Shown here: positions 1-9,299 of the stretch, piece after piece
Layout of the letters: each line of letters begins with the position of its first letter
Position numbering within the stretch: position 1 is the first letter of the stretch
From: a virus
DNA length: 45,751 bases
IMG/VR virus record: IMGVR_UViG_3300047319_000394
Span: 1-45,751 of that record
Direction: 5' to 3' (one strand)
The notes under the pieces: model-generated
The model's input: only the letters and a program-made list of their open reading frames with translations
What the model was told of the DNA's origin: nothing
The model's database searches: none
Made by a program: the position numbers and the translations under genes

Positions 1-273
1 ATGATCTCTAAAAAGACCGACCATAGTCAGACTATAGACGGTCCTAAGTCAGACTATAGTCAGACTGTAGTCGGTAGAAGTGAAGTGAAGAGAAGTGATA
101 TGAAGAGAAGTGAAGCGGCTTCGGATACATCGAGTAGCGACGCGCAAACGTCAAAACCGGTTGATAAAAATACAAGTCAAGATCAAGGGCCAAGGCCAAA
201 CGAAACCGCGACCGAGTACGCCATGCGGCTAGAAGGTCTGGCCCGCGGCATCGTCAAGCCCATCCCCAAATAA
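1..273 (+). CDS. C-terminal part of replication-region protein (5'-truncated by window edge)
   Basis: The frame is open from base 1 and ends at a TAA at 271-273. The product is rich in Ser, Lys, Arg, Glu and Thr, with repeated SQT and SEVKRSE-like units and no hydrophobic core, so it looks like a disordered tail and not a whole protein. The ORF at the right edge of the window (45396-45751) ends with residues NEIKDM. I know that N-terminal domain as one usually followed by a tail of this kind. With a 2- or 5-base overlap of the ends the two ORFs run in one frame, giving a protein of roughly 205 residues. The ATG at base 1 is then an internal Met, not a start. Function: probably replication initiation or helicase loading; inferred from family memory only. 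Confidence 0.7.
   Translation: MISKKTDHSQTIDGPKSDYSQTVVGRSEVKRSDMKRSEAASDTSSSDAQTSKPVDKNTSQDQGPRPNETATEYAMRLEGLARGIVKPIPK
25..70 (+). repeat. short tandem repeat in tail-coding DNA
   Basis: AGTCAGACTATAG occurs at 25-37 and 47-59, and again with one mismatch at 58-70. Each unit contains the palindromic core CTATAG. It is followed at about 76-115 by GAAGTGAA-type units. The repeats encode the SQT and SEVKRSE-like units of the disordered tail and look like slippage-driven expansion. Confidence 0.7.
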
Positions 274-358
274 ATCAATTTGTAAAATTTGCTTGCGATA
301 TGACGCGGGAATAGCGCACAGTCCGACCCAGACGGAGGGCAAACCGTCAGGCGAGGCT

Positions 359-823
359 ATGCAGGATGTCGGCAGTACGCGCGCGAGATCGGACGTGCTG
401 GCGGAAATTTTCGCCCGTATCGCCGCCGGTGAAAGCGTTACGGCGATCTGCAAATCCGGTGGGAAGTTTCCTACCGATCGCACTTTCTGGCGCTGGCTGC
501 AGGACGATCCGACTGCGCTTGAGTGCTACGAAAAAGCGACCACGGCTCGAGCTCATGTCTACGCCGAGCGCATCCAGGACGTTACGGCCGAGCTCAAGCG
601 CGACGACGATCTTACTTCGGAAAAGGTCCAGCTCGCCAAACTCGAGAGCGACAACCTCAAGTGGAACGCATCGCGAATGCTGCCGCGCAAGTACGGCGAT
701 CGAACGGTAATCGCTGGCGATGCGGACAATCCTCTCTCCGTCGAACTCAGCGACGCCAAAGCATCCTTGCTTCGCGGAATTACTCCGAAGCCTGACGACG
801 GCGGAACGCCAGGCGAGGGTTGA
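359..823 (+). CDS. terS: terminase small subunit
   Basis: This 154-aa protein recognises packaging-initiation DNA and hands it to the large subunit. The N-terminal half (residues about 10-60) is a predicted helix-turn-helix of the terminase small subunit-like family, with the pattern IAAGESVTAIC followed by TFWRWLQDDP. A charged helical stretch follows, ending in MLPRKYGDR, which is typical of this family just before the C-terminus. I chose ATG 359 because an AGGCGAGG ribosome-binding site lies just upstream; a TTG at 293 would add 22 unconvincing residues. The end overlaps terL by 104 nt. Position directly before terL supports the call. Confidence 0.85.
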   Translation: MQDVGSTRARSDVLAEIFARIAAGESVTAICKSGGKFPTDRTFWRWLQDDPTALECYEKATTARAHVYAERIQDVTAELKRDDDLTSEKVQLAKLESDNLKWNASRMLPRKYGDRTVIAGDADNPLSVELSDAKASLLRGITPKPDDGGTPGEG

Positions 824-2204
824 CGCGCTATCCGACGAGGGCGCGCTTGCGCTTCTGTCGGATTGGGACTTCTGGTCGCGTCCTGAGCAACGTCTCCCCG
901 ATGGAGATTGGCAGACCTGGCTGATTCTCGCCGGCCGCGGCTTCGGCAAGACTAGAACCGGCGGCGAAGTTGTGCGCGAATGGATCAAGCGTTTTCGGTT
1001 TGTCAACCTTATCGCCGCAACCGCGGATGATGCGCGCGATATTTTGATCGAGGGCGAGTCAGGACTACTGGCTATCTGCCCGCGTTCGGAGCGTCCTTTC
1101 TATCGCGTATCGAAGTCGCGCCTTGAATGGCCGAACGGCGCGCGCTCGCTGATCTTCACCGCAGACGAGCCGGAGCGCTTGCGCGGCAAGCAGCACGAAA
1201 AACTCTGGGCCGACGAACTCTGCGCTTGGCGCTATCCCGAAGCGTGGGACCAGGCCATGCTCGGATTGCGGCTCGGGTCGCAGCCGCAGGCGGTCGTCAC
1301 AACGACGCCGAAGCCGACTGCGCTCATCAAGGAATTAATCGCGGACAAGTCGACCATCGTCACGCGCGGCAGCACTTACGACAATCGATCAAACCTTGCG
1401 CCGGCGTTTTTCTCGAAGGTCATCCGAAAGTACGAAGGCACGCGCCTAGGCCGGCAAGAACTCAACGCCGAAATACTCGACGACAATCCGCGCGCGCTAT
1501 GGCAGCGCGCCAATATCGACGCCTATCGCGTTACCGCTGCTGCAACAATGCAGCGCGTCGTCGTTGGCCTCGACCCGAACGTCAAGAATCGCGACCGCGC
1601 CGAACTTGCAAAGGCATCGTCCGACACGCTCGACGAAGCTGGAATCGTGGTCGCTGGCGTCGGTCCGAAGCCCGCCGGCTGGGTGCCGCCGCCTGGCGTG
1701 ACGGATACTGGCGCGCAGCACTTCTACGTCATCGGCGATCGCAGCCTCGATGCTGGTCCAAACGAATGGGGCAAAGCAGCGGTCAAGGCATACCGCGACC
1801 TAAGCGCCGATCGCATCATCGGCGAGGTCAACAACGGCGGCGATATGGTCGAGATGACTATCCGCAATGTTGACACGAACGTATCGTATAAATCGGTTAC
1901 TGCATCGCGCGGTAAAGCGATCCGCGCCGAGCCGATCAGCGCGCTTTACGAGCAGGGCCGTGTTCATCACGTCGGTTTTTTCCCGCAGCTTGAGGACGAG
2001 ATGTGCGACTTCGATCCGATCACGACGACCAAGTCTCCCAATCGCATGGACGCGCTCGTCTGGGCGCTGACCGAACTGTCCGACGAATCGGATATGGGCG
2101 TCTTCCGGTATTACCAGCAGTTAGCGAACAAACAAGCCGCGCAGACCACCGTCGCGCCGCTGCCTTCGTCAACGACTCGAACCGCGGCCGGTTGGCCGGC
2201 ATGA
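720..2204 (+). CDS. terL: terminase large subunit (ATPase/nuclease)
   Basis: This 494-aa packaging motor shows the full two-domain plan. The ATPase domain has Walker A AGRGFGKT at residues 71-78, Walker B LWADE at 162-166 and a coupling motif TTTPKP near 194. The RNase H-like nuclease domain opens with VVGLDP (catalytic Asp at 285), continues with the IIGEVNNGGDM segment and ends with SPNRMDALVWAL. This is the Terminase_6/HK97-GTA type. The only ATG that keeps the conserved N-terminal LLRSLTTAERQA segment is at 720, inside terS, so the two genes overlap by 104 nt with no clear Shine-Dalgarno site. The end is set by TGA 2202-2204. Confidence 0.97.
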   Translation: MRTILSPSNSATPKHPCFAELLRSLTTAERQARVDALSDEGALALLSDWDFWSRPEQRLPDGDWQTWLILAGRGFGKTRTGGEVVREWIKRFRFVNLIAATADDARDILIEGESGLLAICPRSERPFYRVSKSRLEWPNGARSLIFTADEPERLRGKQHEKLWADELCAWRYPEAWDQAMLGLRLGSQPQAVVTTTPKPTALIKELIADKSTIVTRGSTYDNRSNLAPAFFSKVIRKYEGTRLGRQELNAEILDDNPRALWQRANIDAYRVTAAATMQRVVVGLDPNVKNRDRAELAKASSDTLDEAGIVVAGVGPKPAGWVPPPGVTDTGAQHFYVIGDRSLDAGPNEWGKAAVKAYRDLSADRIIGEVNNGGDMVEMTIRNVDTNVSYKSVTASRGKAIRAEPISALYEQGRVHHVGFFPQLEDEMCDFDPITTTKSPNRMDALVWALTELSDESDMGVFRYYQQLANKQAAQTTVAPLPSSTTRTAAGWPA

Positions 2205-2215
2205 AAGGGTAAGCA

Positions 2216-3015
<800 letters not shown>

Positions 3016-3016
<1 letters not shown>

Positions 3017-3177
3017 TGCCTACTCCCTACGAGCGGATCGATACGCTGGAGAGCGTTGTGCGCGAGCTCGTCGCGCGGCTCGAGCGTGTCGAGCAGCATC
3101 CAGCGCTGTCTGTGCCGCCGATCGACAAGACCGTCCCTGGCTCGACGCTGCACCTTCCGTCGAAAGGAAAGCATTGA
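3016..3177 (+). CDS. small coiled-coil protein
   Basis: A 53-aa ORF beginning MPTPYERIDTLESVV. The ATG at 3016 shares its A with the TGA of the previous gene. Residues 5-28 have heptad-like spacing of hydrophobic residues (coiled coil), then a Pro-rich tail ending PSKGKH. No family recognised. The tight coupling on both sides and an AAAGGA site near its end that serves the next gene argue that it is real. Confidence 0.6.
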
Positions 3178-3365
3178 TCCCTGCCGTCTACCGCAACGGG
3201 CGCTACGAGCACCGGCTCGAGGTCGCGGAAGCGCGCATCCTGCAACTAGCGTTCGAACTGCAGCGAGCGCTCGGGATGATCGAACACATGGCGAATGCCA
3301 TGAATCCCGACAAGCAGATGCCATCGCTGCCGGAAACGCCACGCGCGTTCGGGCGGGGGCACTGA
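3174..3365 (+). CDS. small helical protein
   Basis: 63 aa starting with TTG at 3174, which overlaps the preceding TGA. The strong AAAGGAAA site eight bases upstream decides this start. Mostly helical: residues 12-45 carry a regular hydrophobic pattern (LEVAEARILQLAFELQ). It ends on a TGA that overlaps the next ATG. No known family recognised. Confidence 0.6.
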   Translation: MIPAVYRNGRYEHRLEVAEARILQLAFELQRALGMIEHMANAMNPDKQMPSLPETPRAFGRGH

Positions 3366-3577
3366 TGGAGCCGCGGATGCACGTCTGCGGCGGCTGCCGG
3401 CGTTCGCTGCCGCGCACGGACGAGCATTTTCATAACGCCTACGGGCGCAAGGACGGCCTTGCGACTTGGTGCAAGGCGTGCATGTGCAAGTCGTCGAAGG
3501 AATACGAAGCCGAGAAGCGCCGGAGACTGCGCGCCCAGCGCGCGATTGGCGCGACGCTCGATAAGGTGCTGGCCTGA
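3365..3577 (+). CDS. small zinc-ribbon protein
   Basis: 70 aa. It has CGGC at residues 8-11 and CKAC at about 36-39 with an F-H-x-A-Y-G-x-K-D-G-L spacer. This is the zinc-ribbon signature that precedes the HNH core in many phage endonucleases, but here the HNH part is missing and a basic helix (residues 45-60) follows. It may be a DNA-binding remnant or a packaging accessory protein, as HNH proteins often sit near terminases. ATGA overlaps on both sides place it in the head operon. Confidence 0.7.
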   Translation: MEPRMHVCGGCRRSLPRTDEHFHNAYGRKDGLATWCKACMCKSSKEYEAEKRRRLRAQRAIGATLDKVLA

Positions 3578-5283
3578 TGGCGCGCCCGAATCCCAAGCCT
3601 AAGCCGGCGTCCGACTCGCCGCCGTTCGAGTATCCGACGCCGACGCTGATCGACGCCTATCGCAACGGCACCGCATCGCTGGCCGGCGGAACACAGACGC
3701 CGCTCTACGCGCCGCAGATGCCGCCGACATCCAATCTGGGCGCTCCGTCGGCTGCAGCGCCATTCGGTCGTCGGCTCATGCAGGCGGTCGCGATTCGCAT
3801 CCTGGGCGCTGATGCTGGCTCCGTTCTATTCCCTCCGCAGCAGCCGCTACAACCGGTCGCGCAAGCGCCAGCGTTCGGCGCGGTCGGCCGGCCGTGGGAT
3901 TACCCGGTCGGCTATAACACGCGCGTTACGCCGCGCACCGGCCTGCGGATCGGCTTCCCGTTCCTGAAAGCGATGGCCGAGTTCGATCTGGTCCGCATCA
4001 TGATCGAGCGCGTCAAGGAAGAACTCGGGACGATGGCGTGGACGATAGGGCCGCGCGACAAGAAACAAGCGCGCGATAGCGACATGGATGCGATCGAGGA
4101 CATGCTCGCGTATCCGGACAAGGTGCATACCTGGCGCGACTGGACGTTTCAGCTGATGGAGCAGGTGCTGGTGTACGACGCGCCTGCGCTCTGGCTCCGG
4201 CCGACGCGCGGCGGCGATCTGTTCTCGCTCGAAATCATGGACGGGTCGATGTTCACGCCGAAGATCATGGCCGACGGTCGCCTGCCGCCGCCAGAGTTCG
4301 GGCCGGCGTATCAGCAGGTGCTCAAAGGCCTGCCGGCGATCGACTATATCCAGCCGGTGCCGAAAGGCCAGCCGGTGCCGGTCGACGGCTTCGGCGAGCC
4401 GTTCCCCGAACTGCTCTATAAGCCGCGCAACCCGCGCATCGATCTGCCGTACGGCTTCGGGCCGATCGAGCAGATCATCCGGACGCTCGAGATCGGAATT
4501 CTGCGCGAAGACTTCCTGAAGGATTACTACACGGCCGGCAGCATCCCCGACATGTTCGCGTTCGCGCCGGATACGTGGAATCCGGACCAGATCGCGCAGA
4601 TGCAACTGCTGTTCGATTCGGTCAATCTCGGCAACCTCGCCAATCGCCGCGGCGTGCGCTGGCTCCCGGGCGGCGGCAAACCGCCGTACGAGCCGCGCAA
4701 GGATGCGCTTACCGACGCGACCGACGAATGGCTGATCCGCGTCATGTGCTTTGCGTTCGGTTTGTCCCCGATGCCGTTCGTCAAGATGATGAACCGCGCG
4801 AGCGGACAGACGCACGCCGAGCAGCAGAAGGAAGAAGGCACGCTGCCGTATGCGTCGTACCTCGCCGACTTGATGAATCACGTCATCATGCTGAAGTTCG
4901 GCCGGCGCGACATCGTGTTTCGCTGGGAAGAGGAAGTCGCGACCGATCCGCTCGAAGAGGCGCAGCGGTTCGCGCTCTATCTCACGAACAAGGTCTATCA
5001 CCCGGACGAGGTCAGGCAGAAGCTCGGCGACGACGCGATGACGCCGGAACTACGCGCGCAGATGGATCAGCCGACGGTATCGAACGGCGTCAATGCGACC
5101 GTTCTGCCGCCTGACCAGCAGGCCGAAGCGGACCAGCGCAACGAAGACAAAATGAAGGCGCAAGCGGCGATGGCGCCTAAGCCCGGAGCTCCAGGCGCAC
5201 CGGCGCCGGGGGTCGCCGGCAAGATGGGAAAAGGCGTTCGCAAATATGGGCGCAACTCGACCCTGAGCGGGCTTCGCTACTGA
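3577..5283 (+). CDS. portal protein
   Basis: 568 aa. It forms the dodecameric ring at the capsid vertex through which DNA enters and leaves. After a Pro-rich 110-residue leader comes the conserved portal core: an EEL..MAWTI segment, the VLVYDAPALWL strand, ILREDFLKDYY, then FGLSPMPFVKMMNRASGQTHAEQQ, typical of phage portals, and finally WEEEVATDP. The start overlaps the TGA of the zinc-ribbon gene. The last residues in this frame (from about 552) look degenerate, while the -1 frame over the same DNA reads a sensible LDPERASLLRKR sequence that runs into the next gene. See the slippery-site entry. Confidence 0.93.
   Translation: MARPNPKPKPASDSPPFEYPTPTLIDAYRNGTASLAGGTQTPLYAPQMPPTSNLGAPSAAAPFGRRLMQAVAIRILGADAGSVLFPPQQPLQPVAQAPAFGAVGRPWDYPVGYNTRVTPRTGLRIGFPFLKAMAEFDLVRIMIERVKEELGTMAWTIGPRDKKQARDSDMDAIEDMLAYPDKVHTWRDWTFQLMEQVLVYDAPALWLRPTRGGDLFSLEIMDGSMFTPKIMADGRLPPPEFGPAYQQVLKGLPAIDYIQPVPKGQPVPVDGFGEPFPELLYKPRNPRIDLPYGFGPIEQIIRTLEIGILREDFLKDYYTAGSIPDMFAFAPDTWNPDQIAQMQLLFDSVNLGNLANRRGVRWLPGGGKPPYEPRKDALTDATDEWLIRVMCFAFGLSPMPFVKMMNRASGQTHAEQQKEEGTLPYASYLADLMNHVIMLKFGRRDIVFRWEEEVATDPLEEAQRFALYLTNKVYHPDEVRQKLGDDAMTPELRAQMDQPTVSNGVNATVLPPDQQAEADQRNEDKMKAQAAMAPKPGAPGAPAPGVAGKMGKGVRKYGRNSTLSGLRY
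5226..5232 (+). promoter_or_regulatory. candidate -1 ribosomal frameshift site (GGGAAAA)
   Basis: In the portal frame the codons read ATG GGA AAA GGC, giving the heptamer G GGA AAA, a classic X XXY YYZ slippery site. A -1 slip here enters the frame of the head morphogenesis ORF, which is open from 5181, has no ATG/GTG/TTG before 5391, and encodes conserved-looking sequence well upstream of 5391. The predicted fusion is 835 aa. The only downstream hairpin I see is weak (5266-5278, four pairs). Confidence 0.55.
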
Positions 5284-6083
5284 GAAAACGCGATGCTCTC
5301 GCCAAGACAATTCACGCATTCTTCCGGCACGCTGCACCGCGCTTCGCGGCCGACGTCGCACGCATCCGCGCCAGGCTCGGCAAGGCGGACTTGTCGCAAG
5401 ACGAGCAGGACGCCCTCGAGCAGATCATTGCCGGAGTCGATTTTACGGGCTGGTCGATCCTCGTCGGCGAAGTGGACGCCATTCTGGCCGCTATCGTCGA
5501 GGACGGGAGTTACGCCGCTCTCGCCGCGGTTGGAATTGAAACGCGAGCCGCCGAAGGCGCGGCCGGCGTCGTCAACGATTACGCCCGCGCATATGCTCGC
5601 GATCGTGCGGCTGAACTCGTCGGAATGCGGTATGACGAGCTCGGACGACTGGTCGAAAACCCCAACGCAGAATGGGCGATCGACCAGACCACTCGGGACT
5701 TCCTACGCAGCGCCGTGGGCGACGCTATTGCCGGCGGCTGGAGCAACGACAAGCTCGCCAGCGCAATCGCGGACTCGTACGGCTTCAGCGAGGATCGCGC
5801 CATGACGATCGCGCGCACCGAAACGCAGATGGCTGCGAACGCTGGCGCGCTCAACGGCTACAAGGCGAGCGGCGTCGTCGAGCGAAAGCAATGGGTAACT
5901 GCCGAGGACGATCTGGTCGAGGAAGATTGCCTGGCGAACTCCGAAGCTGGACCGCAAGGCGACGGCGTACTCGCATTAGATGACGAATACCCGAGCGGCG
6001 ATGATGCGCCGCCAGCGCACCCGAATTGCCGCTGCGTAATCGTGCCCGTCGTCGACTTCGGCGACACCGCAGAGGGGGCTTGA
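5232..6083 (+). CDS. head morphogenesis protein (SPP1 gp7/MuF-like), probably a frameshift extension of the portal
   Basis: In this frame the ORF yields LDPERASLLRKR, a helical region, then a C-terminal domain with the MuF/SPP1 gp7 signature. That signature includes RAMTIARTETQMAANAG, QWVTAEDD, a D-C pair and AHPNCRCVIVPV. These minor head proteins sit at the portal and act in capsid assembly or DNA ejection. The conserved region begins before the first usable start (TTG 5391, preceded by AAGGCGG), and CTG 5280 is the only other near-cognate codon of note. Expression is therefore either by -1 frameshifting at 5226-5232 or from a truncated TTG start. A sequencing error is the alternative. Confidence 0.75.
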   Translation, partial: RRSQIWAQLDPERASLLRKRDALAKTIHAFFRHAAPRFAADVARIRARLGKADLSQDEQDALEQIIAGVDFTGWSILVGEVDAILAAIVEDGSYAALAAVGIETRAAEGAAGVVNDYARAYARDRAAELVGMRYDELGRLVENPNAEWAIDQTTRDFLRSAVGDAIAGGWSNDKLASAIADSYGFSEDRAMTIARTETQMAANAGALNGYKASGVVERKQWVTAEDDLVEEDCLANSEAGPQGDGVLALDDEYPSGDDAPPAHPNCRCVIVPVVDFGDTAEGA

Positions 6084-7610
6084 GTGAAAGACATTGATCT
6101 TTTCCTCGCCAAATATAGCGACGACCAGCCGCGCGCTGAGAATGGCGAATGGGAAGGTGGCGGCGGCGGTCGCCAATCCGCCCAGTCTTCGCTCGATCGT
6201 TGGAATAACGGCGGCCGTCGCAATGCGGAAATCATGTACGGGAAGGATCACCCGAAGATAGCCGCGCACGAACGGAAATTGAAGGATGCCGCAGCGAAGG
6301 AAAAAGCGCGGTCATCCAAATCTTATGACAACCGGAGTAACGCGATGGGACTAAACCTCTTCGTACCAATCACGAAAATCGACGTCGCTCGTCGCGAAGT
6401 CTGGGGCCGGCTGGCGCATGAAGTCCCCGACCGCTCCGGCGAAATATTCGACTATGCCGGCAGCAAGCCGTACTTCAAAGCGTGGAGCGAAGGATTCGCC
6501 AAAGCGACAGACGGCAAGTCGCTCGGGAATATGCGCGCTATGCACGGCAAGACGGCCGCGGGCAAGTTCATTGCCGTCAACTTTAACGATGCCGAAAAGG
6601 CGATCGACGTCGGCGGCAAAGTCGTCGACGACGCCGAATGGGCGAAGGTCGAGGAAGGAGTCTACACCGGCTTCTCGATCGGCGGCTCGTACGTCGGCGA
6701 AAAGATCGCCGAGAAGATCGACGGCAAGGATTACAAGCGGTACATCGCGGACCCGGCGGAAGGCTCGCTGGTCGATTCGCCCTGTATCCCGACGGCAAAG
6801 TTTTTCGATGTCGTCAAGGCCGACGGCGTCGTCGAAAAAAAGGCATTCAAGGTCGCCGACACCGAATACAAGATCGAAGGCACCGAGGAGCAGATCGAGC
6901 AGTTCGCGAAGGACATGGCGACGAACGGCCTCACGATGGCCGACGTGCTCGACATGATCGCCAAAGCGGCCGACGCCAAAAAGAAGAAGGGCGAGAAGCC
7001 AGGCGACAAGGCCGACGACAAGGAACCGGACGACGATGCCGACGATACGGCTAAGGTCATGGTCGCTTTCGCGCGCGCCGGCACGCTGGCGAAAACGCTC
7101 GCCGACCCGGAACTGCTGCTGGTCGATCTGATGAAGCTCGCCGACGCCGAACTGAGCGACGACGAGCGCAAAGGATTGAAAACTCCGGAAGCCGTCAAGT
7201 CCGCGATCATCGCCAAGGCCGGACGGTTCACCGCGGCGCACGCCGACAAGATGCAGGCGATTCACGATCATTCGGCATCGATGGGCGCGACGTGCGGGGC
7301 CGACAAGGCGGCGAAGCCGGACGACCTCGCGAAATCAGCCGACGTCGCGGCGCTGCAGAAGTCGGTCGACGAACTGAAGGAAAAGGTCAAAAAGTACGAA
7401 TCGCAGCCGGTCCCTCACGTCATGCTTCGCGCCGTCACGAAGCAAGTCGCTGGCGATCCGGCAACGACTACGGCGACGAAACTCGCCGACATACCGCTCT
7501 ATCCTGAACTCACCAAAGCGGATCACGTTTACAACGGCGACGGAAGCGTCGATTACGTTACGTCGTATGCACAGAAACGCTACAAACTGGCGGCCGCTGC
7601 TGCTGCATAG
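6084..7610 (+). CDS. XkdF-like prohead protease with scaffold domain
   Basis: 508 aa from GTG 6084, with GAGGGGG upstream. Residues 15-30 carry a DQPRAENGEWEGGGG linker. Residues 92-240 match the Peptidase_S78_2/XkdF fold: VPITKIDVARREVWG, then His154 in MRAMHGK and the nucleophile candidate Ser198 in YTGFSIGGS. The rest (about 260-470) is acidic, Lys/Asp-rich and coiled coil, as expected for a fused scaffold. It would cleave the scaffold and capsid during maturation. An in-frame ATG at 6345 (Met88) has an excellent CCGGAG site eight bases upstream, so a shorter protease-scaffold form starting MGLNLFVP may also be made. Confidence 0.85.
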   Translation: MKDIDLFLAKYSDDQPRAENGEWEGGGGGRQSAQSSLDRWNNGGRRNAEIMYGKDHPKIAAHERKLKDAAAKEKARSSKSYDNRSNAMGLNLFVPITKIDVARREVWGRLAHEVPDRSGEIFDYAGSKPYFKAWSEGFAKATDGKSLGNMRAMHGKTAAGKFIAVNFNDAEKAIDVGGKVVDDAEWAKVEEGVYTGFSIGGSYVGEKIAEKIDGKDYKRYIADPAEGSLVDSPCIPTAKFFDVVKADGVVEKKAFKVADTEYKIEGTEEQIEQFAKDMATNGLTMADVLDMIAKAADAKKKKGEKPGDKADDKEPDDDADDTAKVMVAFARAGTLAKTLADPELLLVDLMKLADAELSDDERKGLKTPEAVKSAIIAKAGRFTAAHADKMQAIHDHSASMGATCGADKAAKPDDLAKSADVAALQKSVDELKEKVKKYESQPVPHVMLRAVTKQVAGDPATTTATKLADIPLYPELTKADHVYNGDGSVDYVTSYAQKRYKLAAAAAA

Positions 7611-7664
7611 CCGGGCCTTCGACAACCTCTAACCTAACCGCAAGCGCAGCAGGAGCAGACCATC

Positions 7665-9287
7665 ATGGAATCAGTAAGCCCGAACGTTCTGGAACTGTTC
7701 AAAGAGACGCCCTGGAAAAAGGGCGTCGACCCCGCCGTCGCCATTCGGATTATGAAGTCGTGCCTGTTCAAGGATGACGGCTCGCCGAACGCGATCCCGC
7801 CAGAGGAACTGCAAAAGCGATTCGGCCAGTCGATGCAAAAGGCGTTCACGCAGCCATCGAGCGCGACGTCCGGCCTCGCGCAGTACGATCTCGAACAAGG
7901 CGCGCGGCTGCTCTACCCGGTCACGACCGAGTTCCGCAACATGATTCCGCGCGTCACCGGCGGAACGGGCATTCAATCTAACTGGCGCGCGCTGACCGCG
8001 ATCAACCCGACGAACATCAATATCGGCTTGTCGGAAGGGCACCGCGGCCCCGCGATGGCGCAGACCGTCGTCGACAAGACCGCGCCGTTCCGCACGTCCG
8101 GCCTCGATAACTTCGTGACCGAACAGGCGTATCTAGCCGCGGTCACGTTCGAAGACCTGATGGCGCTGGCCGCGACCACGACGCTGCAAGGCGTGATGGA
8201 GGGCGAGGAGCGCATGGACATCGGCGCAAACTCGTCCCTGCTGCTCGGCACGGCGGCAACGCCGGCAGGAACGCCAGTTACTACGGGCGGAACATTGGCC
8301 GACGGCTCGACCTATTCGGTCATCGTCGTCGCGTTGACGTACATGGGGATGCAGACCTCGACGTTCCCGACCGTTACCGGTTCCGGCGCTGCTGCCGTAC
8401 CGGCTGGCGGCGCTGTTCAGCTGCCGTACACACGCTCGAATCTGGACGGCTCGACCGATCTGATCCAGGGATTCTCGGGCATCCAGTCGGCCGCGAGCGC
8501 CGCGATCAACGTCTCCGGCGGCACCAATCACGGCTCGATCACCGCAACCGTCACCGCCGTCCGCGGCGCAATCGGCTACGCGTGGTATGCGGGTCTGACG
8601 CCTGGCAGCGAGAAGCTCGTTGCGATCACCGGGTATCCGTCGGTCACGATCACGTCGCTGAACTCGACCGGCCAGGTCGCAACGGCGCTGCCGGCGACCG
8701 ATACGTCGACGAACTCGCTGAACTACGACGGCATCCTGACGCAGATTCTCGCGCCCGGTTCCGGTGCATATTACGTCGATCTCGGCGGGAATCCGCTGAC
8801 GACCGCGGGTTCCGGCTCCGGTGGTATCACGGAGTTCAATAACCTCATCGCCGACCGGATCGCGACTAACCGGCTCGTGCCGACGGACATCTTCATGGCG
8901 CCCGCAGATCAGCAAGCGCTGTCGAAACTGATCCTCACCGGCAACACGAACCTCGCGCCGTTCTTCATGGGCGATGCGAGCTCGGGCGGCATGGCGGCGG
9001 CGGTCCAAGCCAAGGTCTACAACAACCCCGTCGGCTTCTCGACGGCGCAGTTGCAGATCCACGCGCACCCGTTCATCCCGGCCGGCACGATCATCTTCTA
9101 TTCGCGCAGCAATCCGTATCCGCTGTCGAACGTGCCGAACATCATCCGGAAGCTCTGCCGTCGCGATTACTGGCAAGTCGATTGGCCGGTCGTCACGTTG
9201 CAGCGCACGCTCGGCGTGTACTTCGATGCCGTGCTGCAGATGTACTTCCCGCCCGCGTTCGGCGTGATCACGGGGGTGAAGAGCTAA
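7665..9287 (+). CDS. major capsid protein with inserted Ig/FN3-like domain
   Basis: 540 aa, the most likely capsid subunit given its place after protease/scaffold and before connectors. The N-terminal 190 residues and the C-terminal segment (about 355-540, including VPTDIFMAPADQQALS and a final YFPPAFGVITGVKS) look like the shell fold. Between them, residues about 200-350 form a Gly/Ser/Thr/Val-rich beta region with GTLADGSTYSVIVVALT and WYAG.TPGSEKLVAI segments, typical of fibronectin III/Ig-like inserts. These would display on the capsid surface. ATG 7665 follows AGGAG. A strong terminator follows the gene, consistent with high expression. Confidence 0.88.
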   Translation: MESVSPNVLELFKETPWKKGVDPAVAIRIMKSCLFKDDGSPNAIPPEELQKRFGQSMQKAFTQPSSATSGLAQYDLEQGARLLYPVTTEFRNMIPRVTGGTGIQSNWRALTAINPTNINIGLSEGHRGPAMAQTVVDKTAPFRTSGLDNFVTEQAYLAAVTFEDLMALAATTTLQGVMEGEERMDIGANSSLLLGTAATPAGTPVTTGGTLADGSTYSVIVVALTYMGMQTSTFPTVTGSGAAAVPAGGAVQLPYTRSNLDGSTDLIQGFSGIQSAASAAINVSGGTNHGSITATVTAVRGAIGYAWYAGLTPGSEKLVAITGYPSVTITSLNSTGQVATALPATDTSTNSLNYDGILTQILAPGSGAYYVDLGGNPLTTAGSGSGGITEFNNLIADRIATNRLVPTDIFMAPADQQALSKLILTGNTNLAPFFMGDASSGGMAAAVQAKVYNNPVGFSTAQLQIHAHPFIPAGTIIFYSRSNPYPLSNVPNIIRKLCRRDYWQVDWPVVTLQRTLGVYFDAVLQMYFPPAFGVITGVKS

Positions 9288-9299
9288 CTGTCTGAGCGA

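Noticed and set aside
3847-5001. 384-codon open frame antisense to the portal gene
   Set aside because: Arg/Asp/His-rich composition typical of an antisense shadow in high-GC DNA; no motif, no ribosome site, and the portal frame is certain.
5293-5805. ATG-started ORF just after the portal stop
   Set aside because: Ser/Arg-rich, no conserved sequence. The -1 frame over the same DNA holds the head morphogenesis motifs.
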